64,000 nucleotides of DNA from Cyrtodaria siliqua (taxonomy: Eukaryota > Mollusca > Bivalvia > Adapedonta > Hiatellidae). The stretch spans positions 1-64,000 of the forward strand of contig JAWPHD010010979.1 of NCBI GenBank assembly GCA_037043455.1. The letters are read 5' to 3'. The stretch's first letter is position 1, and every line of letters begins with the position of its first letter. Under the pieces are notes generated by a model. That model was not told the origin of the DNA. It worked only from the letters and a program-made list of their open reading frames with translations, and searched no databases. Both the position numbers and the translations under genes were made by a program. Shown piece after piece: positions 54,301 through 61,248 of the stretch.

Positions 54301-56948
54301 CTACTCCTCTGAAACTACTTGACGGATTTTCATGAAACTTCACAGGAATGTTGCTCTTGATGTCTAATTGATCCTAGCAAAATTTCAGGACGGCCGGAAA
54401 TTCAAGATGGCCTAGCAAACAAAAAATAATTTTTCACAAAACAAGTCTGTAGCGACTACTTCCTGAAATCAAAATCAGTCAGTAGAGCTTCAAGGTCATT
54501 GACCTCTTGTTACAGGTGGTCTCTTAATACAGGTCTCTTAATACAGGTGGTCTCATAATACAGGTGGTCTCCTTCAAGAGCAAGGTTAAAAGGACACACG
54601 ACAATCTCAATTTTTTAAAAACCGTGACATCCCGTTAGTTTTTCTACATGAATTGCATTTGTTCAATCATTAAAGCAGCTATCCCACCAACAACAGTCAA
54701 GTTTACAACATACATGTACTACACTATTTCTAAACATTCTGGCGACGAAGTATATTATGTAAATATCACTTCCTCTTGAGGGTGCCAGTGGATATTATCA
54801 ACCTGAGAATGTAATGTCGACCGTGAATGTGTTTACAGTGAGGTATATTACATATATATAACTTACCTATTTGAGAATCCAAACTCTATAGACACAATTT
54901 CCTAGGCACCTCTGTTAGAATAATGAAGACAAGTTGAAAACTCAAAATTGTATTTAAATATATGCAAGCAGATTTAAAATAATACTGGATTAATAAATAA
55001 TACTGGATTAATAAATAATACTGGATTAATAAATAATACTGGATTAATAAATCGTGAGGCTTATTTTAATGCTTGATGATGACTTTATTCAATGTTGCAG
55101 GTTTGAAGTGTAAGAGTGCATTGTTCCGTCACGAGATCGCGTATGTTCTGGGTCAGATCCAACACGAGGCCTGCGTGACCCAGCTGACGGAGAATCTCAA
55201 GGATGCCAACGAGAATCCGATGGTCAGGCATGAATGTGCAGAAGCTTTAGGTGAGTACAGGGCATATTTCTCTCGATTCTATCTGACATGTCTGGTTGTC
55301 TGACATGCCATTGTTTGTCTGGCTAGTCACTTGTTTGTTGCCACTTGACATGTCTCTGGTTGTCTGACATGGCTGTGGATGTCTGCCATGTCTGTGACTG
55401 TCTGACATGTGACATCTGTCTGTGGCTGTCTGACATGTCTGTCTGATATATCTGTATCTGTTTGACATGGCTGTGACTGGCTTTTTGGCATGTATGTGGC
55501 TGTCAGACATTTCTATGGCTGGCTTGCATGTATGTGGATGTCTGACATGCCTCTGGATGTATGACATGCCTCTGGCTGTCTGACATGTCTGTCTGTGGCT
55601 ATCTGACATGTCTGGCTGTGGCTGTCGGACATGTCTGACATGTCTATATGTGGCTGCCTGACATGTATGTGACTGTCTGACATGTCTCTGGCTGTTTGAC
55701 ATGTCTCTGGCTGTCTGACATGTATGTAGCTGTCTGACATGTATGCGGCTGTTTGACATGTCTGTGACTGTCTGACATGTCTATGGTTGTCTGAGATACC
55801 TTTGACTGTCTGACATATCTGTGGCTGTCTGACATGTCTGTTTGTGGCGGTTTGACATGTTTGAATGTCTGACATGTCTGTGACTATATAATAAAGCAGC
55901 TTCATAAGAATATTTCTCCCAATACTTACTCCCCGTTCGTATCTGTCTAATACTGAAAGAATGGTCTCCCAAGTTATTCTATATTTATTTAAAATTACAT
56001 ATACAGGACATTTTATCATTACTAAAGCTAATCACATGACAAATTCACAGGGACCATGATGTCTAGTTCTTGAATTAAACATCTCGCAAATTTCAAGATG
56101 GGCACGAAGAGATATTGTTATGAGACCTTTACAAAAGTGATTTTCATTCCAAAGTGAGTTTCATGATAGTTGGTCCACTGGCTGCCCGTCAATATTTTTG
56201 CAAACAATTATAAATTGGAAAGAACTTATGATTGATACGATACCTCTAATAATTAATTATGGTATCTTCATAAAATCTAACATAAACGAATACATTGTGG
56301 CCTACACAAAAAAACATTTTCTGCGAAATTTAAGATGGCAAAATTGTATCGCCTGTTGCTTCCATCAACTTCTGTTATGCAACCAAACCAGTATTTGGAT
56401 GTATGTATGTTATAAATTGCATCAGATCATTAAAAATAACTAGAACCAATGCTGACTATTTGTTTTAATTCTAGTTGTTTGCCTATTGTTATCGTGAACA
56501 CCGGCGCCAGTGAGTTTTGTCGGTGTTTTCTTGGGCAAGACATTTTCTCTTAGGTGGGCAGATTCGGACGAAAACTGGGCAGTCCCATGTATCTGAGTAT
56601 ACAAGCATGTTAAAGAAACCGTATGAGCTAGAAAATTTGTTAGTAACAGCGTGGCAGATTGCCGTATTTCTTTGTATCCCCTCCCTATCTCTGGGGCAGC
56701 TCTAAATAACCGGTAATATGTTGATGAGCCATTAAAAAGTTGTTTTTTCTGTATTTGTAGGATCTATAGCAACTGACGACTGTATGAAAATCCTGGAGGA
56801 ATATTTACACGATACAGAACGTGTGGTTAAGGAAAGTTGTGTGGTAGCGCTGGACATGTGCGAATATGAAAAAAGTGAACACTTTCAATATGCTGACACC
56901 CTCGCCAGACTCAAGCAAGGAGAAAACCTTATGACTAGTGTTTCTTGA
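45108..56948 (+). CDS. DOHH: Deoxyhypusine hydroxylase (HEAT-repeat di-iron enzyme), five coding exons
   Basis: DOHH hydroxylates the deoxyhypusine side chain of eIF5A, the last step of hypusine synthesis, in the cytosol. Exons 45108-45390, 50364-50440, 51232-51478, 55101-55250 and 56761-56948 join in frame to 314 residues (human enzyme 302). All introns are GT/AG; phases are 1, 0, 1, 1. Two sets of HEAT-like repeats carry the four His-Glu pairs that bind the two irons: [12 protein letters not shown] (H59/E60), MVRHEAGEALG (H92/E93), [12 protein letters not shown] (H213/E214) and [11 protein letters not shown] (H246/E247). A less conserved linker, about 122-160, joins the halves and includes [11 protein letters not shown], matching PYLSVDPAPP in the human protein. 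The first ATG that gives an N-terminus of normal length was chosen; a TTG three codons upstream is not a eukaryotic start. The gene looks functional, with introns full of mobile elements. Confidence 0.95.
45850..47112. repeat. Large inverted repeat within the 3.2-kb insertion
   Basis: The left arm 45850-45995 contains TTGCTGCAAAACG, TTGCGTGGGTT, TTTGTTCTCAAACCAGGAAG and AAATTGCAATGAAAAAAAGATG. The same blocks appear reversed and in opposite order at 46681-46745 and 47040-47112; the arm is broken by the Harbinger-like element. Between the arms are three ~180-bp tandem units marked by TGATGATTGCAA (46.25, 46.44 and 46.62 kb). Confidence 0.75.
46746..47039. mobile_element. GGCC-ended (PIF/Harbinger-like) short element with TTA flanks
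   Basis: Starts GGCCTAATAAAAAAAC and ends GTTTTTTTTTTAGGCC, with TTA on both sides. Subterminal TGTGTGTTTCC recurs inverted near the right end (GAAACACACAAG). A 3-bp TWA duplication and GG-rich ends are typical of PIF/Harbinger. It interrupts the right arm of a larger inverted repeat whose left arm (45.85-46.0 kb) shows the uninterrupted order. Confidence 0.7.
47113..47938 (+). repeat. Pair of ~200-bp direct repeats flanking the BED-finger frame
   Basis: 47113-47312 and 47738-47938 share AATGAGAG, GCATTTCGATTTTGTCAACA, AAAACCGAGAAGAAAACAAA, TAATGTGTTGTT and TTACCACGTTTGCCGGT in the same order. The broken zinc-finger frame lies exactly between them. Confidence 0.8.
47331..47715 (-). pseudogene. 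BED-type zinc-finger reading frame with frameshift, inside the 3.2-kb insertion
   Basis: The first frame starts with an acidic region ([17 protein letters not shown]) and reaches [11 protein letters not shown]. The next frame continues with [16 protein letters not shown]. LRxHLRSKH is the C-terminal half of a BED or C2H2 finger, and the Cys residues end the other frame, so one small frameshift within the finger seems to have separated the halves. BED fingers are typical of hAT transposases and of genes derived from them. No catalytic transposase domain follows, so this is a remnant. Direct repeats of about 200 bp lie on both sides. It could instead be an unrelated zinc-finger gene fragment. 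Confidence 0.42.
48238..48652 (+). repeat. Two tandem ~205-bp units
   Basis: Both units run from TGGCTTTCTAA through GATGACCAAACCAATAAAC, CGGTGATGTGC, AATGCGATATATTTCAG and TTACACCATTA. The second unit has a short deletion before GTTTGATGACC. Confidence 0.85.
49080..49196 (-). mobile_element. tRNA-derived SINE, type B
   Basis: The minus strand starts with a tRNA-like head GGAGCGCTGTGGTCTAATGG, B-box-like GGATCGATCCC, then TGTCCCTGAGCAAGACACTT and CTTAGTACTGGTTCTACCC. This post-head block matches the copy at 6.7 kb. The tRNA part is too degenerate beyond the boxes to be a working tRNA gene. Confidence 0.75.
49207..49557 (+). repeat. Dispersed repeat R1, copy 3, in DOHH intron 1
   Basis: Starts directly after a type B SINE and ends at CTCCGAGACTATCAA. 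Confidence 0.85.
49560..50363. other. End of DOHH intron 1, unassigned
   Basis: GGATAGAGAGAAGACGAGATAG (49665) recurs reversed near 49785 (TCTCTATCCTTCTATACAT), a possible short inverted-repeat element of about 150 bp spanning 49.65-49.81 kb. Confidence 0.35.
50364..50440 (+). CDS. DOHH: DOHH coding exon 2
   Basis: A 77-base exon with acceptor GTCGTTGCAG| and donor GTGGAG|GTGAAA. It encodes the end of HEAT repeat 2 ([19 protein letters not shown]) and the DPVVE helix, aligning with human [16 protein letters not shown]. The in-frame TAA right after the donor confirms the boundary. It is too short to be found as a free-standing reading frame. Confidence 0.92.
51232..51478 (+). CDS. DOHH: DOHH coding exon 3
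   Basis: A 247-base exon with acceptor TTATTGTGTAG| and donor GCAGAAG|GTATAA. It starts [15 protein letters not shown] (human VAETCQLAVRRLEWL), crosses the inter-domain linker with the SVDPAPP match, and enters the second half at [15 protein letters not shown] (human LFERYRAMFALRNAG). Confidence 0.93.
52083..52232. mobile_element. Short inverted-repeat element with AGTGCTCAC ends
   Basis: Left AGTGCTCACAAAATGG, right TTTTCCGTGAGCACT. About 150 bp, adjacent to the CAGGG element; interior has repeated GGGGCTTGTC / GGGCCTG. Confidence 0.6.
52243..52519. mobile_element. CAGGG-ended short transposon in DOHH intron 3
   Basis: 277 bp; left CAGGGCTAAAATTTAGC, right (reversed) CAGGGCTCAAAATTAAGC. 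AAAAA on both sides fits a 5-bp duplication but is low complexity. Confidence 0.72.
52672..53186. mobile_element. Second TTAA-type family: element with AGGGACACTGTCCGTAA ends
   Basis: 515 bp; left AGGGACACTGTCCGTAAC, right TTACGGACAGTGTCCCT; TTAA at 52668-52671 and 53187-53190. It inserted into a 20-bp minisatellite in DOHH intron 3. The interior differs from the other TTAA family and holds a tRNA-like segment. Confidence 0.85.
52795..52928 (-). ncRNA. tRNA-like segment inside the TTAA element
   Basis: The minus strand reads TAGCCCGCTTAGCTCAGACGG (A box), TTGTCGACCACTTTAAGCTC (anticodon-arm-like), an extra ~45 bases, then GGGCTGCGAGTTCAAACGC (weak B box). The layout resembles a tRNA with an inserted or over-long variable part. 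No proper 7-bp acceptor pairing was established, so a functional tRNA is doubtful; a captured tRNA/SINE head is more likely. Confidence 0.35.
53250..54509 (-). mobile_element. Helitron-like element with four 320-bp internal units, DOHH intron 3
   Basis: Inserted in a TCTTATTACAGG minisatellite unit exactly between A and T with no duplication. On the minus strand it ends in a hairpin (AGCTCTGCTGATC..GATCAGTAGAGCT) and CTAA, fitting the Helitron CTRR terminus; the other end reads CAAGAGGTC and not TC. GTAGCGA marks recur at 53334, 53654, 53974, 54294 and at 53489, 53809, 54129, 54449, i.e. 155/165-bp half-units repeating at 320. Bivalves are known to carry Helitron-like elements with ~160-bp core repeats. 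Confidence 0.6.
54592..55080. mobile_element. TTAA-type element, right end lost next to DOHH exon 4, split by repeat R2
   Basis: Left end TTAAAAGGACACACGACAATC; the interior resumes at TTAGAATAATGAAGACAAG after R2, has a fourfold AATACTGGATTAATAAAT expansion (54982-55050), and stops at TTTTAATGCTTGATGA. The exon 4 acceptor follows about 20 bases later. Confidence 0.75.
54668..54895 (+). repeat. Dispersed repeat R2, copy 3 (inside a TTAA element in DOHH intron 3)
   Basis: AGCTATCCCACCAACAACAG through TGAGAATCCAAACTCTATAG. It has an extra internal segment and splits a TTAA-type element. Confidence 0.7.
55101..55250 (+). CDS. DOHH: DOHH coding exon 4
   Basis: A 150-base exon with acceptor TTCAATGTTGCAG| and donor GCTTTAG|GTGAGT. 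It carries the third and fourth His-Glu iron-ligand pairs (LFRHE and MVRHE). Its acceptor lies only about 20-25 bases past the end of a degraded inverted-repeat element. Confidence 0.94.
55270..55880 (+). repeat. TGTCTGACATG minisatellite in DOHH intron 4
   Basis: About 30 copies of a ~18-21-base unit TGGCTGTCTGACATGTCTG with many small changes. It creates long antisense frames that are not genes. Confidence 0.9.
56503..56745 (+). mobile_element. SINE type C, head missing or decayed, in DOHH intron 4
   Basis: Shares GTTTTCTTGGGCAAGACATTTTC, ACTGGGCAGTCCCATGT, TATCCCCTCCCTATCTC and GTTGATGAGCCATTAAA with the 30.5-kb copy, in the same order. It ends about 15 bases before the exon 5 acceptor. 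Confidence 0.72.
56761..56948 (+). CDS. DOHH: DOHH coding exon 5 with stop
   Basis: Acceptor TGTATTTGTAG|. Encodes the last 61 residues: [15 protein letters not shown], then [17 protein letters not shown], matching human RVVRESCEVALDMYEHE, and [11 protein letters not shown] near the end. Stop TGA at 56946-56948. A SINE-C copy ends about 15 bases upstream of the acceptor. Confidence 0.94.
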
Positions 56949-57035
56949 TAGAGCTTCATAGAAGATTATGACTTGGAATATTTTAGAAATTTCACCTTTC
57001 AGGTTCAAGTTTTACCATTTCTGAAAGTGTGTGCA

Positions 57036-57041
57036 AATAAA
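57036..57041 (+). terminator. DOHH: AATAAA poly(A) signal of DOHH
   Basis: AATAAA 88 bases after the DOHH stop codon, before the first downstream transposon at 57.12 kb. This gives a short, repeat-free 3' UTR. Confidence 0.65.
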
Positions 57042-57124
57042 TTATGTTTTAAAATAGATGTTTGACATTTGTTGTCTGTATTCTGTCAACGAACCTTTTT
57101 AGCTCACCTAAGCAGAAGTCTTAA

Positions 57125-57414
57125 AGGGACACATGGCAATCTTGATTTTTTGCAAACTCACGGCGTCCCGTTAGTTTTTCTAAATATAAACATGCATTAT
57201 TTCAATTATTAATAATAAATATAAGAATAGTACTAGTATAAACCAAATTGTTTTTGTATATTACTGACTTTTGATAATACTGCACCAATAATATATTTCA
57301 ACATTTGGTAAAATAACATAGAAATTTGAAACACAACATTTTATGATGTGCAAGCCGGTTTAAAGTCAAAATGTTCCTTGATAAATAAGTAGAGACGCTG
57401 ATATTAATGCTTGT
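57125..57414. mobile_element. TTAA-type element, right end replaced by Helitron-like array
   Basis: TTAA|AGGGACACATGGCAATCTTG at the left; family interior to ATTAATGCTTG at about 57414, then an unrelated hairpin sequence begins. Confidence 0.78.
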
Positions 57415-57960
57415 TTATTATGCTCCCTGAAATTTTCGGGGGAGCATATAGTTGCCATCATGTCCGCCTGTCCCGCTTTCTTGTCCGCTCAACTCCTACG
57501 TTTTTTATCCGATTTTCACGAAACTTCACAGGAAGTATCAACATGATGTCTAGTAGCGCCTATTTTCAAGACATTCTGGTTGATGATTTTTGGCGTAGTT
57601 ACGGAACTTTGAAGTTTTTCGAATCTAAAGTTTGTGCGCTCAACTCCTATGTTTTGTATGCGATTTTTATGAAACTTTACAGGAAGTATCAGTATGATGT
57701 CTAGTAGCGCTTAATTTCAGGACGTTCTGGTTGAAGGATTTTTGGCGGAGTTACGAGATTTAGAATTTTTTCGAATTCAAACCTTGTCCGCTCAACTCCT
57801 ATGTTTGTTTTTCATCCGATTTCCATAAAACTTTATAGAAAGTATCAGTATGATGTCTAGTATCGCATATTGTCAGGACGGTTTAGTTAAAAAAAAAATG
57901 GAGTTGCATGACTTCAATATTTCTTTTAGCACGAAGTGCTCAAGAGTGAGCTATTGTGAC
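57415..57960. repeat. Array of ~151-bp units with terminal hairpin
   Basis: Starts with hairpin ATGCTCCCTGAAATTTTCGG / GGGAGCAT. CTCAACTCCTA marks recur at 57488, 57639 and 57791. Units share CCGATTTTCACGAAACTT-, CAGGAAGTATCA- and GATGTCTAGTA-type blocks. Confidence 0.75.
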
Positions 57961-57988
57961 CACTATTCGTCTGTCGTGAACTTTTAGC

Positions 57989-58135
57989 TTGTTTAAACGA
58001 TAGAGGCCACATTACTTGAGCAAACTTTTACAGATTGTATATGACCATAAGCTCTTGGACAAGTTCGATAAAGGGCTAGATCGGACCAGTAACACAAGAG
58101 TTATGGCCCCTGAATTAGCAAATAGTGGGTAGCGA
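57989..58135 (+). repeat. Single 161-bp-type unit
   Basis: GATAGAGGCCACATTACTTG, AGATTGTATATGACCATAAG, AGATCGGACCAGTAACAC, GTTATGGCCCCTGAATTAGC, the same unit as the 59.88-60.42 kb array. Confidence 0.75.
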
Positions 58136-58229
58136 GATATAGCAGTCACTTCTCTGGCGGCGGCGGCCACATTTTAAATCAACTATATCTCAACAACCGC
58201 TTCTCGATTTTTTCTGAAACTTTTTCAGA

Positions 58230-58862
58230 TGCTTTGTTGGGTCAAGGGACATTACGTAATGCCAAAATTACCAAGGTCATGGTCATATTTTGCGTTATTT
58301 TCCCAAATCTTAACCTTGGTTAGGTAACAACCTCAGTTAACTGATGTGATTGCCTCATTTTCTTTGTTTGGTACTTGGTCATATGTATTTTTGGCATTGG
58401 TGGACATCACTGAACGACAAAAATTACCAAGGTCAAGGTCATATTTTGCTTATTTAACCTTGGTTAGGTAACTTAACATCAGTTAACTTTATGTGATTGC
58501 CTAACTTTATGACTTTGATACATGATCATATGTATGGTTGGCACTGGTGAACATCACTGAACGACAAAAAATACCAAGGTCAAGGTCATGTTTTGCGTTA
58601 TTTACCCTAAATCAGTTTGGTTAGGTAAGTTAACCTCACTGAACTTTTTCTGATAACTGTTATTTCTTTGTTTGATACTTGATCATAATTATATATTGTT
58701 GGCATTGACGGACATCACTGAATGACAAAAAATACCATTTTGCGTTATTTTCCCCAAACCTAACCTTGGTTAGGTAACTTAACCTTGGTTAGGTAACTTA
58801 ACCTCAGTTAACTTAATGTGATTGTCTCACTTTATGTCTTTGATATTTGGTCATATGTATTG
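58230..58862 (+). repeat. Array of ~147-161-bp units, left part
   Basis: GGCATTGG/GGCACTGG marks at 58393, 58540 and 58701; units carry AAATACCAAGGTCAAGGTCA, TTTTGCGTTATTT and AACCTTGGTTAGGTAAC. Confidence 0.75.
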
Positions 58863-59450
58863 TTATAACCACGCTAAACAAAGTTTAGTGGGGTATACTG
58901 GTTTCACCCTGTCCGTCTGTCTGTCTGTAGACGCAACATTGTCCGCTCCATAACTCCTCTCCCCCTGAAGCAAATCTCATGAAACTTCATGCGTGGACTG
59001 TCTGTGATGAGAGGATGACCCCTATTGATTTTGAGGTCAAAGGTCAAGGTAACCATGACCTGATAATGAAAAACCTTGTCCACTCCATAACTCCCCTCCC
59101 CCTGAAGCAAATCTCATGAAACTTCATAGGTGAACTGCCTGTGGTGAGAGGATGACCCCTATTAATTTTGAGGTCAGTAGATCAAAGGTCAAGGTTACCT
59201 GGACCAGATAATGAAAAGTCTGGTCCGCTCCATAACTCCTCTCCCCCTGAAACAAATCTCATGAAACTTAATAGGTGGACTGCCTGTGATGAAAAGATGG
59301 CCCCTATTGGTTTTGAGGTCAGTAGGTCAAAGGTCAAGGCCACCATCACCTGATCATGAAAATCCCATTCCACTCAATCTTTATTCAAACGGGTGAGGAA
59401 TGAGGGGAACTGGTAATGGGGGTATATTTGTCGCCCTTAAAAGGCGACAG
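58863..59450. mobile_element. Element with ~137-145-bp units inserted in the previous array
   Basis: Starts with hairpin CCACGCTAAACAAAGTTTAGTGGGG, then units marked GTCCGCTCCATAACTCC at 58941, 59078 and 59223, ending with TCGCCCTTAAAAGGCGACAG (a second hairpin). The surrounding array (TTGGCATTGG) resumes right after. Confidence 0.65.
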
Positions 59451-59830
59451 CTCTGGTTGGCATTGGCGGACATCTCTGAATGACAAAAAATACCAAGGTC
59501 AAGGTCATATTTTGCGTTATTTCTCCCAAACTTAACCTTAGTGAGGTAACAAACTTGGTTAGGTAACTTAACCTCAGTTAACTTTATGATTGCCTGACTT
59601 AATGTCTTTGATACTTGGTCATAAGTATTGTTGGCATTGGTGGACATGGCTGAACGACAAAAAATACCAAGGTCATATTTTGCATTATTTTCCCAAAACT
59701 ACACCCTGGTTAAATCACTTAACCTCAGTAACTTAACTTCTTATGATTACTTCGCTTTTACTTGTTTGATACTTGGTCATATGAAGTGTTGTCTTTGGTG
59801 GACATCATTTCAGCACAAATTTAATAAAAT
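59451..59830 (+). repeat. Array of ~174-bp units, right part
   Basis: Marks at 59459 and 59633; continuation of the array at 58.2-58.86 kb. Confidence 0.72.
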
Positions 59831-59877
59831 ATTTCATATACGGTTTGCCGCGGTGGGCGAGACACCCTCAGACCGAG

Positions 59878-60420
59878 GTCTTGTTCATCTTGTTTACACG
59901 ATAGAGGCCACATTTCTTCAGCAATCTTAACCAAACTTGCACAGATTGTATATGACCGTAAGATCTCGGACGAGTTCGATAATGGGCAAGATCGGACCAG
60001 TAACACGAGAGTTATGGCCCCTGAATTAGCAAAAAATGCAGTTTTTCATTTTGTTTACAAGATAGAGCCCACATTTCTTGAGCATTCTCAACCAAACTTG
60101 CACAGATTGTATATTACCATAAGAGCTAGGACGAGTTCGATAATGGGCAAGATCGGACCAGTAACACCAGAGTTATGGCCCCTAAATTAGCAAAACATGC
60201 AGTTTTTCATTTTGTTAACACGATAGAGGCCACATTTCTTGAGCATTCTCAACCAAACTTGCATAGATTGTATATGACCATAAGATCTCGGAAGAGTTCG
60301 ATAATGGGCAAGATCAGACAGTAACACCAGAGTTATGGCCCCTGAATTAACAAAAATGAAGTTTTACATGTTATCACGATACAGGCCACATTTCTTGAGC
60401 AATCTTAACCAAACTTACAC
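59878..60420 (+). repeat. Array of four 161-bp units
   Basis: GATAGAGGCCACATTTCTTG marks at 59900, 60061 and 60222 are exactly 161 apart; a fourth diverged unit starts near 60378. Confidence 0.85.
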
Positions 60421-60910
60421 AGGTTTTTTTTATTATAATTATTGTTTGAATTAAAAAAAAAAATCTTTATTTTGTAACTTTTTTTTAACTGTTTTTTTAT
60501 TATTAGTATTTGTTTTAATTATTATTAATAATATTATTTATTTGTTTAAAGGCCATGTGGATTTGACGAAACTTAGCAGGAAGCATTGATATGGTGTCTA
60601 GTTGTGCATATATCGCTTTTGTTCTGGGTCGCTGATTTTTTACGGAGTTGTGGCCCTTTGAAATTTTTAACTTTACATTTCGGCTTGTTGGATTTCTACG
60701 AAATTTGTCAGGAAGCATCAATATGATGTCTAGTTGCGCAAATCGCTGTATATCAATGAAATGATTACGAGGTGAGCGATCTAGGGCCATTCTGCCCCTC
60801 TTAGAATGGCCCTCTTGTTTTTAAAAAAAAGCTTGTGGGCTCAATTCCTCCTACATTTTTCATCCGATTGTATTTCAAATGTGTACCTTTATTCGGGGAG
60901 CATCCATCGT
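60421..60910. repeat. AT-rich stretch, two ~150-bp units and terminal hairpin
   Basis: 60421-60540 is almost only A/T. 60540-60778 carries two degraded units of the 57.4-kb type (GACGAAACTTAGCAGGAAGC, GGTGTCTAGTTG). 60779-60812 is a hairpin AGGGCCATTCTGCCCCTC / TTAGAATGGCCCT. Confidence 0.65.
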
Positions 60911-61248
60911 TAGCTCTACTGATCAAAGATCAGCAGAGCTTATACCATGGTGCGTTCGTCCGTCTGTCCGTAAACATTGTTTGTAGCGACTACTCTGAAA
61001 CTACTGGATGGATGTTCATGAAACTTTACAGGAATGTTGCCCATGATGTCTAGTTGATCCTAGCAAAATTCCACGTTGATACGAAGTCCAAGATGGCTGC
61101 CAAAGCTAAAAATAGAGTTTTAAAAAACAAAGTTTGTAGCGACTACTTCTTGAAAACTATAAGTGATATTGATATGGGACTTTTTCTAAAATGATCAGCA
61201 TGACATGATGTTGCTTGTCAAACAATGTTTTGATTCGACGTTAAACAT
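60911..61248 (-). mobile_element. Helitron-like element copy, one 320-bp-type unit
   Basis: The same hairpin (AGCTCTACTGATC aaa GATCAGCAGAGCT), TCCGTCTGTCCGTAAAC, then the two half-units with GTAGCGA at 60983 and 61136. It stops at GACGTTAAACATTA, where the LINE fragment begins. Confidence 0.65.

Larger units (their letters stand above)
52624..54580 (+). repeat. 20-bp minisatellite, interrupted twice
   Basis: GGTCTCTTAATACAGGTG-type units at 52624-52671, 53187-53249 and 54510-54572. The gaps are the TTAA element and the Helitron-like element, so one ancestral array was split twice. Confidence 0.85.

Noticed and set aside
55247..56019. Minus-strand frames of 170 and 168 codons rich in Ser, His, Thr, Gln and Cys
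   Set aside because: They are antisense reads of the TGTCTGACATG minisatellite inside a DOHH intron.
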